DNA of 64,000 bases from Palsa-295 sp963781105. Its GTDB lineage: Bacteria > Acidobacteriota > Terriglobia > Acidiferrales > UBA7541. The stretch is from positions 1 through 64,000 of the forward strand of contig CAWAED010000002.1 in NCBI GenBank assembly GCA_963781105.1. The letters run 5' to 3'. Each line of letters begins with the position of its first letter. Within the stretch, counting starts at the first letter, position 1. Below the pieces are notes generated by a model, which made no database searches, was not told the DNA's origin, and saw only the letters and a list, made by a program, of their open reading frames with translations. Positions 15,967-25,570 of the stretch are shown here, in pieces. The position numbers were made by a program, and so were the translations under genes.

Positions 15967-16860
15967 ATGAAAGCACTCGAAAGCCGGACTCGAATTGAGA
16001 TCAAGAATATTCTTTTTCCGACGGACTTTTCTGCTGCGGGGGATGCGGCAATTCCTTACGCAACAGAACTGGCGAGACGCTTCGGAGCCAAAATCTGTGC
16101 TCTACACGTGAGACCGCCGGTCATCAACCCCATGACGCAACCTGCCACTTGGGGTGGCCTTGAGAAGGCCGCGAAAGAAGAAGCTGAAGCGCAGAGAATG
16201 GTGTTGCGGGAATCTTTCCCAGGAATCAAGCCCGAAATTATGATTGAAGAGGGCGACTTCTGGCAGAACCTGCAAGATGCTATTGACGCTCACAGCACCG
16301 ACCTGATTGTGCTCGGAACGCACGGCCGCTCCGGCGCGGGGAAGTTTCTCCTGGGTTCGAAAGCGGAGGAGATTTTTCGGCGGGCTCCGTGCGCCGTGTT
16401 GACGGTCGGTCCGCATTCCCACGCAATACCACCGCGATACGGTGAGTTCACCGAGATTCTATACGCCACCGACTTCGGCCCCGAATCCTCGGCTGCGGCG
16501 TACTACGCCATGTCTCTGGCGCAGGAGTTCCAGGCGCGTCTGACGCTGTTGCACGTCATCCCAGAAGAAAGGCCGGGAGATCTAATTCTACCAGGAGACC
16601 AAGCGGCCTCCTCTGCGCAGCGGTTGCACAAACTCGTTCCAGCGGAAGCTGAACTCTGGTGCGGGCCGCACTTTGTCGTTGAAGCAGGCCCGGCGGCCGA
16701 GAAGATTCTGGAAGTTGCGGAAAAGAGGAATGCCGACCTGATCGTTCTCGGAGTGCATCGCCCGAGCGGTTTCCCCGGTGCGGCGACGCATCTTCCGATA
16801 GCGATTGCGCACAAGGTCGTGAGCCAGGCAAATTGTCCAGTCCTCACCGTGCGCGGGTAG
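15967..16860 (+). CDS. Universal stress protein, tandem Usp domains
   Basis: 297 residues, two UspA folds. The first contains the ATP-binding loop GTHGRSGAGKFLLGS (G-x2-G-x9-G-S); the second lacks the final Gly-Ser. It is very similar to the protein at 34631-35524, both beginning MK(A/V)LE(S/P)RTR(I/V)EIKN, so a recent duplication is likely. The start at 15967 is supported by GGAGG 6 bp upstream. It is followed by a small Lys-rich protein, a Usp remnant and the acyl-CoA synthetase gene, all on the same strand. Confidence 0.93.
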   Translation: MKALESRTRIEIKNILFPTDFSAAGDAAIPYATELARRFGAKICALHVRPPVINPMTQPATWGGLEKAAKEEAEAQRMVLRESFPGIKPEIMIEEGDFWQNLQDAIDAHSTDLIVLGTHGRSGAGKFLLGSKAEEIFRRAPCAVLTVGPHSHAIPPRYGEFTEILYATDFGPESSAAAYYAMSLAQEFQARLTLLHVIPEERPGDLILPGDQAASSAQRLHKLVPAEAELWCGPHFVVEAGPAAEKILEVAEKRNADLIVLGVHRPSGFPGAATHLPIAIAHKVVSQANCPVLTVRG

Positions 16861-16904
16861 CCGACGAGGCTAATTGGAAGCGAGCCGGTTAGAAGGAGAG
16901 CGAC

Positions 16905-17045
16905 ATGGCGAAAAAAACGATAAGCTCGAAGAAAACGAGTGGTAGCAAAAACATTAAGGCGCATCGGCGGAAGCGCAGGATTGAGCCGGGAGAGAGTGCG
17001 CAGATACACCAGAACATCTACGCGGAGGAGTTCTCATCCAAATGA
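16905..17045 (+). CDS. 46-residue Lys/Arg-rich small protein
   Basis: A small open frame with a strong AGAAGGAGAG site 5-6 bp before its ATG. It begins MAKKTISSKKTSGSKN, continues with a very basic segment, and ends IYAEEFSSK. The basic half resembles nucleic-acid-binding tails, but no family is recognised. It lies 44 bp after the universal stress protein and is likely cotranscribed. Confidence 0.6.
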   Translation: MAKKTISSKKTSGSKNIKAHRRKRRIEPGESAQIHQNIYAEEFSSK

Positions 17046-17115
17046 AGTAAGGTTTACGCGTCGCTTGCCGGACGGGTGCGCTGTGAATTGTTCCAGGACC
17101 CAGCAGCTCCTTCGC

Positions 17116-17322
17116 GGGGTAGAATTTCTCCTCGGCTCGAAAGAGAAGGAGATCTTTTGGCGGAGCTGACTCTCCCGGAGAACCCGTGGCGTCGTCGGAA
17201 CGCCGGTTGGGCGAGGCCTTCCCACCGACGAAAAAGTACTGGAAGTGGCCAAAAAGAATAAGGCAGCGAAGGTGGCGATCTCTCCGCTCGCGTTTGATGC
17301 ACCGATGGAAAACAATCCGTAA
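17116..17322 (+). pseudogene. Decayed universal stress protein fragment
   Basis: 17116-17169 reads GVEFLLGSKEKEIFWRS and then a stop, matching the GKFLLGSKAEEIFRR segment of the neighbouring Usp. In another frame, 17227-17322 reads DEKVLEVAKKNKAAKVAIS, matching EKILEVAEKRNADLIVLG, and ends in a stop. The middle and ends are missing. The order and spacing fit a Usp gene shortened by deletions and frameshifts. Confidence 0.7.
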
Positions 17323-17463
17323 AGTGCTGGCTCTCCTCAGTTCCGCCCCCGGTTCGTGCGGCGTTGGGATTCCTGACCAATTACTCGGCGTGCAAAGTTA
17401 TTCAGCGTTTCGTAAGATTCGCGTAGCCCAGCGCACTAGATGGAACGAGAGGCCCCGAGAGAA

Positions 17464-20160
17464 ATGATTGTCCGCGCGCCACTTGAATGTTTCTTCGCTC
17501 CAAGGACGGTTGCCTTGATCGGAGCCACCGATCATGAAGGCAGCGTCGGGCGCACGGCGCTGGTCAATCTCCGCAATCGAAAATTCCCAGGCACCGTGTA
17601 TGCCGTCAATCCGAATCGTTCCAACGTCATGGGCCTTCCGTGCTGCACTAGCGTTGCAGCCGTTCCGGAAAAAATAGACCTCGCCGTGGTCGTGACGCCC
17701 GCGCGGACCGTTCCGGCCGTCATCCGCGAATGTGTGGATGCGGGAGTGCGCTCGGCGATTGTGATCTCGGCGGGCTTCAAGGAGCGCGGACCGGAAGGAG
17801 CGAAGCTCGAGCAGGAGATTCAAGCAGAGCTTCGTCGCGGAACCATGCGCCTGCTGGGGCCGAACTGCCTTGGCCTGATGAATCCCGGTTTAGGACTCAA
17901 CGCGACGTTCGCGGAGGATATTGCGCGGCCCGGGAATGTGGCATTCCTGAGTCAAAGCGGCGCGCTCTTAACGGCGATCCTCGATTGGAGTTTCCGGGAG
18001 GAGGTAGGATTCAGCGCGATCGTTTCCACGGGCTCGATGCTGGATCTGGGATGGGGGGATTTGATTTCCTTTTTCGGGGAAGATCCGCAAACGCACAGCA
18101 TCCTGTTGTACATGGAATCCATCGGGGACGCGCGCGGCTTTCTTTCCGCGGCGCGGGAAGTGGCTCTCAGCAAGCCCATCATCGTCATCAAAGCCGGTCG
18201 CTCGGAGGCTGCATCGCACGCGGCCAGCTCACACACCGGCGCCCTCACGGGCAGCGACGAAGTGTTCGATGCGGCTTTTCGACGCTGTGGCGTGTTGCGT
18301 GTCCAGAATATTTCGGACTTGTTTTACATGGCCGAGGTACTCGGCAAGCAGCCTCGTCCGCGCGGGCCGAGGTTGACGATCCTAACTAATGCCGGCGGCC
18401 CGGGCGTGCTCGCAACTGACGCATTGATTTCGACGGGCGGAGTGCTCGCTCCTCTGTCGGAGGAAACGATGAAAGCTCTGGACGGGTTCCTCCCGTCGCA
18501 TTGGAGTCACAACAATCCGATTGACATACTCGGCGACGCTGATCCGGAGCGATACGATCGCGCTATTAAGGTAGCCATCGAAGATCCCAATAGCGATGGG
18601 TTGCTCGTAATCCTCGCTCCGCAAGGGATGACCAATCCGGCGGAGGTTGCCGGGCGTTTGAAGCCTTACTCCCGCAGCACGAGAAAACCTGTACTGGCGA
18701 GCTGGATGGGTGGGAAGAGCGTCGCGGAGGGCGAAGCCATTCTCAACGCGGCTGGAATTCCGACGTTTGCGTATCCCGATACCGCGGCCCGCGCGTTCAA
18801 TTATATGTGGCGGTACAGCTATAACATTCGAGGCCTGTACGAAACTCCCACGGCAGCGGATGAGCCGCAAGCAGGCGAGCCAACTCGTTGCAAGGTAGAG
18901 GCGATCTTAGAGCGAGCACTGAGTTCGGGCCGCACGCTGCTGACGGAAATCGAATCGAAACAGCTATTGGCTCTCTATCAAATCCCCACGGTTCGAACCA
19001 GTCTTGCGCGCAGCGAACAAGAAGCCGCGAGCCTGGCCGAAGGTATGGGTTTCCCGGTAGTTCTGAAGCTGCATTCGGCCACGGTGACGCACAAGAGCGA
19101 CGTTGGCGGCGTCGAGCTGAATCTCGAAAATGCCGAGACCGTGCGGCAGGCCTTTCGCGCCATCCAATCGTCTGTAACGAATAGGGCCGGCGCGGAAGCT
19201 TTTCTGGGAGTCACCGTTCAGCCCATGGTGCGGCTGGACGGCTACGAGTTGATTCTGGGCAGTGCAGTGGATGCGCAATTTGGGCCAGTGATCCTGTTCG
19301 GATCCGGAGGTCAATTCGTCGAGGTTTACCGCGATCGCGCGCTGGCGCTGCCACCCCTCAATACGACCCTGGCGCAGCGTTTGATGGAGCAAACCAAAAT
19401 CTACAAGGCGCTTGAAGGAGTGCGAGGCCGCGCGGCCGCGGACATGACGCTACTCGAGCAAGTCTTGGTCCGCTTCAGCCAATTTGTTGTGGAGCAGCCG
19501 CGGATCAAGGAAGTGGACGTCAATCCACTGCTGGTGTCCTCCGAGGGCGTGCTGGCGCTCGACGCGCGAATCGTCCTTCACGGGCGGGACATTGCGGACA
19601 AGAACCTTCCCGTGTCAGCCATCCGGCCCTATCCCGCACAGTATGTCTCGCGATGGAAAACAAACAAAGGAATGGAAGTTCTCTTCCGGCCGATTCGTCC
19701 AGAAGATGAGCCTAGGATGGTGAAATTCCACGAAACGCTTTCCGACGAAAGCATCTACTTGCGGTATTTCCATATGGAAAACCTGAGTGCGCGGGTGGCA
19801 CACGAACGGCTGATCCGAAAATGTTTTATTGATTATGACCGGGAGATGGCCCTGGTCGCAGAACGCGTTGAGCCGGACGCCGGCGAGCACGAAATCGTCG
19901 CGGTGGGCCGTCTGACCAAGACGCGAATGGCCCGGGAAGCGGAACTGGCCGTGCTGGTGAGTGATCGGTATCAGCGTCACGGTCTCGGCACGGAACTCGT
20001 GCGCCGACTGATCGAGGTGGCTCGCGGCGAAGGAGTTCAAGGGATTGTCGCCAACATCCTTCCTGAAAATCTGGGCATGCGCGCACTGGCAGACTGCTTC
20101 GGATTCAAAATCGGCGATAGTCACGACCCTGGGATGGTCGTAGCGGTTCTGAGCCTCTAG
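17464..20160 (+). CDS. ADP-forming acyl-CoA synthetase fused to a GNAT acetyltransferase
   Basis: 898 residues. Order: CoA-binding domain (about 5-100), succinyl-CoA-ligase-like domain (about 150-300) with the phosphohistidine motif SHTGAL (His257), linker, ATP-grasp domain (about 470-690), and a C-terminal GNAT domain (about 737-890) with the acetyl-CoA loop YQRHGLGTEL. The architecture is that of bacterial Pat/YfiQ protein acetyltransferases; retention of the catalytic His suggests the synthetase half could still make ATP from acetyl-CoA. The ATG at 17464 was preferred to 17440 for its GAGAGG about 10 bp upstream. The GNAT part is paralogous to 35557-36255. Confidence 0.9.
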   Translation: MIVRAPLECFFAPRTVALIGATDHEGSVGRTALVNLRNRKFPGTVYAVNPNRSNVMGLPCCTSVAAVPEKIDLAVVVTPARTVPAVIRECVDAGVRSAIVISAGFKERGPEGAKLEQEIQAELRRGTMRLLGPNCLGLMNPGLGLNATFAEDIARPGNVAFLSQSGALLTAILDWSFREEVGFSAIVSTGSMLDLGWGDLISFFGEDPQTHSILLYMESIGDARGFLSAAREVALSKPIIVIKAGRSEAASHAASSHTGALTGSDEVFDAAFRRCGVLRVQNISDLFYMAEVLGKQPRPRGPRLTILTNAGGPGVLATDALISTGGVLAPLSEETMKALDGFLPSHWSHNNPIDILGDADPERYDRAIKVAIEDPNSDGLLVILAPQGMTNPAEVAGRLKPYSRSTRKPVLASWMGGKSVAEGEAILNAAGIPTFAYPDTAARAFNYMWRYSYNIRGLYETPTAADEPQAGEPTRCKVEAILERALSSGRTLLTEIESKQLLALYQIPTVRTSLARSEQEAASLAEGMGFPVVLKLHSATVTHKSDVGGVELNLENAETVRQAFRAIQSSVTNRAGAEAFLGVTVQPMVRLDGYELILGSAVDAQFGPVILFGSGGQFVEVYRDRALALPPLNTTLAQRLMEQTKIYKALEGVRGRAAADMTLLEQVLVRFSQFVVEQPRIKEVDVNPLLVSSEGVLALDARIVLHGRDIADKNLPVSAIRPYPAQYVSRWKTNKGMEVLFRPIRPEDEPRMVKFHETLSDESIYLRYFHMENLSARVAHERLIRKCFIDYDREMALVAERVEPDAGEHEIVAVGRLTKTRMAREAELAVLVSDRYQRHGLGTELVRRLIEVARGEGVQGIVANILPENLGMRALADCFGFKIGDSHDPGMVVAVLSL

Positions 20161-20184
20161 CTTCAAATACCTGGCAGACTAAAT

Positions 20185-20220
20185 GTGATCTCGGTCACAG
20201 AGGGGCGTGATTGGGTGCAC
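20185..20220. promoter_or_regulatory. Tandem CRP/FNR-type sites, pair E, with -10
   Basis: GTGA-TCTCGG-TCAC (20185-20198, within TGTGA-N6-TCACA) and GTGA-TTGGGT-GCAC (20207-20220), centres 22 bp apart. TATGAA (20243-20248) starts 23 bases after the proximal site, placing that site near -41.5. The alcohol dehydrogenase ATG is at 20272. Confidence 0.85.
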
Positions 20221-20271
20221 ATCGTCAAGGGATTCCAACCTGTATGAATGAGCTTCAAGCAGGAGGAGCTC

Positions 20272-21369
20272 ATGTCCAGCACGATCGAGCAAGCGACTCC
20301 GCGAAACAAGCGGATCACTTCCACGATGAAGGCCCTGGTATTCCGAGGCCCTGGTCAAATCTCCGTAGAAAACGTACCCATCCCCAAACCCGGTCCCGGC
20401 GAGGCTGTCATTCGTGTGACCTTAACTACGATTTGCGGTACCGACCTGCACATCCTCAAGGGGGAGTACCCAGTCAAGTCCGGCCTGACGATTGGCCACG
20501 AACCCGTTGGTGTCATTCGCGAACTGGGAACAGGCGTGACCGGCTACCAGGTTGGGAACCGCGTGCTGGTCGGCGCTATCACTCCCTGCGGACAGTGCAG
20601 CTTCTGTTTGAATGGGCACTGGTCGCAATGCGGCGGCCCCATCGGCGGCTGGAAATTCGGCAATACCATCAACGGCGCACAGGCCGAATATCTTCTGGTG
20701 CCTCATGCGCAAGCTAACTTGGCCAAAATTCCCGATGATCTGCGCGACGAACAAGTCGTCCTGTTGGCCGACATCGCATCGACGGGAATCTCGGCAGCGG
20801 AAAGCGCGGAAGTAAAGATCGGCGACACGGTTGCCGTTTTTGCTCAGGGTCCGATAGGCCTCTGTGCCACGGCCGGCGCAAAGCTCAAGGGCGCAAGCCT
20901 GATCATCGCCGTCGAATCCGATCCCGTGCGCACCGAGGTGTCGAAGCGGATGGGCGCTGACATTGTTCTCAATCATACGAAGACCGATGTCGTCGCGGAG
21001 ATCAGGCGGCTCACAGGAGGGGAGGGCGTTGATGTAGCCATCGAGGCGCTGGGCACTCAGGCGACATTTGAAGGTGCGCTCCGGGTGCTTCGTGCCGGGG
21101 GCACGTTATCGAGTCTGGGCGTGTACTCCGGGAAACTCGCCGTGCCAGTCGAACCCTTTGCGGCAGGCCTCGGTGATCAGAAAATCATCACCACACTTTG
21201 TCCCGGAGGAAAAGAGCGCATGCGGCGCTTGATGGAGCTAGTCCGGCATGGAAGACTGGATTTGGGTCCGCTTCTGACGCACACCTTTTCGCTCGACCAA
21301 ATTACCGAGGCCTACAAACTCTTCGGCGAGCGGCGAGACGGTGTGATCAAAGTCGCCATCAAACCTTGA
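20272..21369 (+). CDS. Zinc-dependent alcohol dehydrogenase (MDR family)
   Basis: 365 residues. The GroES-like N-domain has catalytic-zinc residues in CGTD and GHEP, and a structural-zinc lobe with four Cys (CGQCSFCLNGHWSQC). A Rossmann domain follows (about 175-320, AQGPIGLCA). The long TSTMKALVF start region and GDTVAVFAQGPIG resemble NAD(P)-dependent secondary alcohol or threonine-type dehydrogenases. ATG 20272 is supported by AGGAGG 5 bp upstream. Likely role: reducing aldehydes or ketones to dispose of reductant. The next gene (PNPOx-like) follows in 59 bp. Substrate unknown. Confidence 0.9.
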   Translation: MSSTIEQATPRNKRITSTMKALVFRGPGQISVENVPIPKPGPGEAVIRVTLTTICGTDLHILKGEYPVKSGLTIGHEPVGVIRELGTGVTGYQVGNRVLVGAITPCGQCSFCLNGHWSQCGGPIGGWKFGNTINGAQAEYLLVPHAQANLAKIPDDLRDEQVVLLADIASTGISAAESAEVKIGDTVAVFAQGPIGLCATAGAKLKGASLIIAVESDPVRTEVSKRMGADIVLNHTKTDVVAEIRRLTGGEGVDVAIEALGTQATFEGALRVLRAGGTLSSLGVYSGKLAVPVEPFAAGLGDQKIITTLCPGGKERMRRLMELVRHGRLDLGPLLTHTFSLDQITEAYKLFGERRDGVIKVAIKP

Positions 21370-21428
21370 CGAAGCGATTCTGGAGCTAGGAGATCGCAGC
21401 AATCCAAGAGGAGAAGGAGCCTGTTCCG

Positions 21429-21899
21429 ATGCTTATAAGAGAAATGATGCGACAAGAATGTGAAGACGTGTTGGTGCGGCTCAGTTTCGGGCGGCTGGCC
21501 TGCAGCCGCGACAATCAACCTTATATCGTGCCCATCTACTTCGCCGGCACGCCCGATTGCCTGTACGGATTTGCCACCATGGGACGGAAGGTCGAGTGGA
21601 TGCGCTTGAATCCGTTGGTATGTGTGGAGGCCGACGAGGTGCGAAGCCATATGGACTGGGCGAGTGTGGTCGCAAAAGGCCGTTACGAGGAGTTTCCGGA
21701 TACTCCGGAGTACTCGAAGCAAAGGCAGCGAGCACAAGCGCTGCTCGAGAAGACGAGGTCTTTGTGGTGGCAAACTGGATTTGCCGCTGCGCAGACCCGC
21801 GAACGGTTCGATCGAGACATCACCATCTTTTATGGCATTCACATCGATGAACTCACGGGTCGTCGTGCTTCGGCGGATCCAGTTGAACAACCTAGATAG
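21429..21899 (+). CDS. PNPOx-like flavin/nucleotide-binding protein
   Basis: 156 residues, split-barrel fold of the pyridoxamine 5'-phosphate oxidase-like superfamily: FGRLACS ... QPYIVPIYFA ... LYGFATMGRKVEWMR ... NPLVCVEADEV ... GRYEEFPDTPEY. Two paralogues are on this island (24755-25258 and 51575-52021). It follows the alcohol dehydrogenase in the same orientation, so it is probably in that operon. Members bind FMN or F420-like cofactors, or haem; the ligand here is unknown. Confidence 0.88.
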   Translation: MLIREMMRQECEDVLVRLSFGRLACSRDNQPYIVPIYFAGTPDCLYGFATMGRKVEWMRLNPLVCVEADEVRSHMDWASVVAKGRYEEFPDTPEYSKQRQRAQALLEKTRSLWWQTGFAAAQTRERFDRDITIFYGIHIDELTGRRASADPVEQPR

Positions 21900-21999
21900 T
21901 CCGACCTTCCCCTGAGCTTCAATTCATGGCGCGTCCGAGCATTCACGGAACTGTAACGAGTCGCGTATAACCTTCCGGGTGCGCTTAGAAGCGGGGAAA

Positions 22000-23886
22000 A
22001 TGCAAAACGGAAACAAGTTACTGCCGCAAAAGCTAATTCAGCAACTCAAGCTTCTCCGCTCTGAGATGCTCCAGCTCGAGGCTTCGGGAATGGCCGATTC
22101 CGGCAGCGTGCACTCCGAGCACCGCGCGAGCGCCGCGAATTTGATCCACTATCTCGCGCTTCGGCGCCACGATATCCGCCAGCTGCAGACGGAACTAGCA
22201 ACCTTGGGCCTTTCGTCTCTTGGCCGCAACGAGCAGCACGTCATGGGCGGCCTGGATGCCGTGTTGAGAATGCTTACTCAACTCGTTGCTCTAGCAGAGG
22301 CGCCCCTCGACCTTCCCGATAGCGCACCAGCGATCGGAGAAGGCGCGACGCTACTCGAGAAGAACTCTGAAATCCTGCTCGGCCCGCCGCCGCCGGGGCG
22401 CAATGTCCGAATTATGGTGACGATGCCTTCGGAAGCCACGACCGACTACGACCTCGTCCGCGATCTGGTCCTTCAAGGAATGGATTGCATGCGCATCAAC
22501 TGCGCCCACGATGGCCCCGAGGCATGGTCTGGAATGGTCCGCAACCTGCGCCGGGCCGTGGGAAACCGGCCGCCCCTGCAAGATCTCCATGGACCTTGCC
22601 GGCCCCAAGCTTCGCACCGGACCGATCGAGGACGGGCCTGCCGTGCTGAAGTATCGTCCCCAGCGCGACGACTTTGGTCGCGTCGTTTCCCCGGCGCGCA
22701 TCTGGCTTACGCCTGAATCGCACCCTGTGCACGCGCCTGCCAAGGCAGACGCTTCGATCGGCCTCCCCGCTCGGTGGCTTGGGCGAGCCAAGCCGGGGAT
22801 CGCGTCCGCTTCACCGACGCGCGCGGGGCGACCCGCTCGCTCAAGATTACCGGCACAGATGGCGATAGCCGCTGGGCCGAATCGTCTCGCACGGCCTATA
22901 TTGCTCCAGGACTCACCCTTGAGCTGGATCCTCGCGCTGGAAAGAAAATTGCCAAAACTTTGCGGCTCGCGCGCATCGGAGCGATTCCTCCCAGACCACA
23001 GACGCTTCGGCTGGCTGTCGGCGATACGCTGGTCCTCACGCGTTCACTGGCTCCCGGCCAGCCCGCGAAGTACGACAAGAAAAAACAGTTGATCAGCCCG
23101 GCCCGCATCGGCGTCACGCTCCCTGAATTTTTCGATTGTGTCCGGCCGGGCGAGCCGGTCGCGCTCGACGACGGCAAAATCGGCGGCATCATCCGCACCG
23201 TCACGCCGGACAATGTGAGTGTGGAAATCTCCCGCGCGCGCCCGATGGGCGAAAAGCTCGGCGCTGAGAAAGGCATCAACGTTCCCGAGAGCGAACTCAG
23301 GCTATCGCCGCTCACGAAGGACGATCTCGAGGCACTTCCCTTCGTGGTTAAGAACGCGGATATGGTCGGTTACTCCTTCGTCCGCAAGGAAGCCGATGTG
23401 CGTGAGTTGCAATCGCGGCTTGCTGATCTCGGTGGGGAAAATCTCGGCATCATTCTCAAGATCGAAACGCGCGAGGGCTTCGAATGCTTGCCCGCCATGC
23501 TGCTCGCGGCGATGCGCAGCCGCGCGGTCGGAGTAATGATCGCACGGGGTGATCTGGCGATCGAGTGCGGCTACCAGCGGCTCGCAGAAGTGCAGGAAGA
23601 GATTCTCTGGATCTGCGAGGCTGCGCATATGCCGGTGATCTGGGCCACGCAAGTCCTCGAATCGCTCGCGAAGACCGGCGTCCCGTCGCGGTCCGAGATC
23701 ACCGACGCTGCCATGGGCGAGCGCGCCGAATGCGTGATGCTGAACAAGGGCCCTTACATTGTTACCGCCGTGGGCATTCTCGACGACATTCTGCTTCGCA
23801 TGCAATCGCACCAAGAAAAGAAGCGTTCCATGCTGCGCAAGCTCCACGTTGCCACGGCCTTCCACGCCGGCGTCCCTTCCGCCTGA
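22000..23886 (+). pseudogene. Pyruvate kinase-like gene with two compensating frameshifts
   Basis: The protein would be about 628 residues: an N-terminal helical extension (about 1-125, LLRSEML ... LALRRHDIRQLQ), then the pyruvate kinase barrel (VRIMVTMPSEAT, GMDCMRINCAHD, CKISMDLAGPKLRTG), and the C-terminal half with GIILKIETREGFE, IARGDLAIE, and MPVIWATQVLESLAK. Reading shifts from frame 1 to 2 near CCCC at 22573-22576 (one extra base) and back near GGGG at 22795-22798 (one missing base). Between them frame 2 stays family-like. These are homopolymer positions, so sequencing error is as possible as real decay. The C-terminal allosteric domain is absent, as in this pyruvate kinase-like subfamily. 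Start ATG 22000 is uncertain. Confidence 0.75.
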
Positions 23887-23917
23887 GGGCTCGCTTCGAC
23901 ACGCGAGTTCGCATTTC

Positions 23918-23953
23918 GTATCCGCGGTCACAAGGAACCGTGACACAGGTCAC
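23918..23953. promoter_or_regulatory. Tandem CRP/FNR-type sites, pair F, with -10
   Basis: GTAT-CCGCGG-TCAC (23918-23931) and GTGA-CACAGG-TCAC (23940-23953, perfect), centres 22 bp apart. TACAAA at 23976-23981 starts 23 bases after the proximal site. The predicted leader to the ATG at 24068 is about 80 bases. Confidence 0.85.
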
Positions 23954-24067
23954 GGCGAACGCGAGCGGGAACAGATACAAATGTCTCCCGTAGAGCGCGA
24001 GAAAGCGGATTCCCACGGAACCGCGAAGAATCGCAAGGAATCCGCCTGCGCTCAGCAAGGAGGGTTT

Positions 24068-24397
24068 ATGTATAGCCGACACATTACCGTACAGATCAAG
24101 AAGACCTGGATGTCAGAGATTCCGGAAGTGTTCGAAAAGGAAGTTCTTCCGTTGCTTCGCAAGCAGAAAGGTTTCCTCGATGAGTTGTTGTTCGTCACGC
24201 CCGAAAAGACGGAAATCGTCGCGATCAGCTTGTGGGAGAACAAGGAATTCGCCGAGATTTACAACCGCGAGTTCTATCCCGAAGTCGTCAGGATCCTGAA
24301 CAAGTACGTCGAAGGTTCACCGGTGGTGAAGACGTATGAGGTGAAGTACGCAACACTCCCAGCGTTCCAGAAGTTCGCCACAGTAGCGGCGCATTAA
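24068..24397 (+). CDS. Small ferredoxin-like-fold (ABM-type) protein
   Basis: 109 residues. The pattern VQIKKTWMSEIPEVFEKEVLPLLRKQKGFLDELLF ... VAISLWENKEFAEIYN (given here in part) fits the dimeric alpha-beta barrel/antibiotic-biosynthesis-monooxygenase fold. AAGGAGG lies just upstream of the ATG at 24068. It is first in a short operon with the 80-residue membrane protein, under pair F. Catalytic activity cannot be predicted. Confidence 0.75.
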   Translation: MYSRHITVQIKKTWMSEIPEVFEKEVLPLLRKQKGFLDELLFVTPEKTEIVAISLWENKEFAEIYNREFYPEVVRILNKYVEGSPVVKTYEVKYATLPAFQKFATVAAH

Positions 24398-24414
24398 GTC
24401 GCCGCAACGCTCTT

Positions 24415-24444
24415 TTGGAGAGGGGACGTAGATCCCCTCTCCAA
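24415..24444 (+). terminator. Hairpin between the ABM-like and membrane protein genes
   Basis: An 11-bp perfect stem (core GGAGAGGGG 24417-24425, CCCCTCTCC 24434-24442) with an 8-base loop. There is no T tract, so it may be an RNA-stability or attenuating hairpin rather than a full terminator. Confidence 0.5.
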
Positions 24445-24477
24445 TAGCGTCGTTTCTTAGCAGAAGGGAGGACGGCC

Positions 24478-24720
24478 ATGAAACTCTCAGAGACGGCCTT
24501 CAAACTCGCCTTCTTCGGAATGAAGCACGAAGCCAGCGATATCATCGACTACCTCGCGATCAACTTTTCCGTATTGATCTCGATCGTGGTTGGCGCGATA
24601 GTCGCGGTCTGGATTGGCCATGAGGTTAGTGTGTCAGTTGGCTTGATCGCGGGAATCGGGTCTTATGTCCTTAGCATGGTTTTGTGTTACTTCACACTCC
24701 TGCATGGCCACCGGAGCTGA
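24478..24720 (+). CDS. Small two-helix membrane protein
   Basis: 80 residues with membrane segments at about 29-47 and 52-73, and a conserved-looking start MKLSE that also opens the small membrane protein at 43074-43292. AAGGGAGGA precedes the ATG. Family unrecognised. It follows the ABM-like gene by 80 bp. Confidence 0.65.
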   Translation: MKLSETAFKLAFFGMKHEASDIIDYLAINFSVLISIVVGAIVAVWIGHEVSVSVGLIAGIGSYVLSMVLCYFTLLHGHRS

Positions 24721-24754
24721 GCCTAGCCAATGGTGCGCCTCGCGCCCGTCTTGG

Positions 24755-25258
24755 TCATTCTTCACGCGCCGGTCGTGCTGCGCCCGAAAGTCCAGCGGCC
24801 GATTCCACGGGATCGGAGGTAGCCCTGCGGCCGGTCATTTCCTCGACGTGTATGGAATAGAACACTGCTTGAGCCGAGTCGCGTCCTCCGCGGACCTGAC
24901 TTGCCACATACGCTGTTTGCCACCACAAGGCTCTTGTTTCGAGCCTAACCTGGGCTTGCAGCCGCACGCCAGCGTATTCGGGCGTGTCCGGAAGTTCCTC
25001 ATAGCGTCCCAGTACAACGACGCTCGACCAGCGGAAATGGCTGACGACTTCGTCAACCTCTACACAAACCAGTGGATTCGAACGCATCCACTCGACCTTC
25101 CGTCCCAGGGTTGCAAAGCCGTAGAGGTGGTCGGGCTCATAGGCGAAGTAGATCGGGACAATGTACGGTTGGTTTTGGTGGGCACACGCAAGCCTGCCGA
25201 ACCCCAACCGAGCCACTAGGTCACGGCATTCATTACTGCTCATTTCACTCATCAACAT
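24755..25258 (-). CDS. PNPOx-like flavin/nucleotide-binding protein
   Basis: 167 residues, split-barrel fold, paralogue of 21429-21899 (shared FGRLAC, NQPYIVPIYFAYEP, LYGFATLGRKVEWMR, NPLVCVE, GRYEELPDTPEY). The ATG at 25258 has AGGAGG 8 bp upstream; a GTG at 25267 is an alternative. It is divergent from tonB, with 312 bp between them. Pair G lies in this gap but faces tonB and is 203 bp from this start, so its control is unclear. Confidence 0.87.
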   Translation of the reverse strand: MLMSEMSSNECRDLVARLGFGRLACAHQNQPYIVPIYFAYEPDHLYGFATLGRKVEWMRSNPLVCVEVDEVVSHFRWSSVVVLGRYEELPDTPEYAGVRLQAQVRLETRALWWQTAYVASQVRGGRDSAQAVFYSIHVEEMTGRRATSDPVESAAGLSGAARPAREE

Positions 25259-25460
25259 TTCTGGCACCTCCTTTGCTCGCCGGGCTTATCGCCGTCAAGC
25301 GGACGAACTCGAGCATCAACACGGGTTTCAATGCGCTTCGGAATACGAACGAGGCTCTATAGTACCGCTTGGTGAACACCTACATCGAAGAATTGGCGCC
25401 TATCGTCTACGCAGCATGGTTGCTCTCTGTTGTGGGCAATCGGCCACTCTCCGTTGAAGT

Positions 25461-25496
25461 GTGACGCCCGTCACAAGGTGTCGTGACGCACGTCGC
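25461..25496. promoter_or_regulatory. Tandem CRP/FNR-type sites, pair G, with -10
   Basis: GTGA-CGCCCG-TCAC (25461-25474, perfect) and GTGA-CGCACG-TCGC (25483-25496), centres 22 bp apart. TACAAA at 25519-25524 starts 23 bases after the proximal site. The tonB-like ATG is at 25571. Confidence 0.87.
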
Positions 25497-25570
25497 GGCA
25501 TCGCATATGGTTCCGCGCTACAAAAGGTTGGTATGAGAGGGTTTCTTGATGACAGAAGGAGGTAAGCGCC

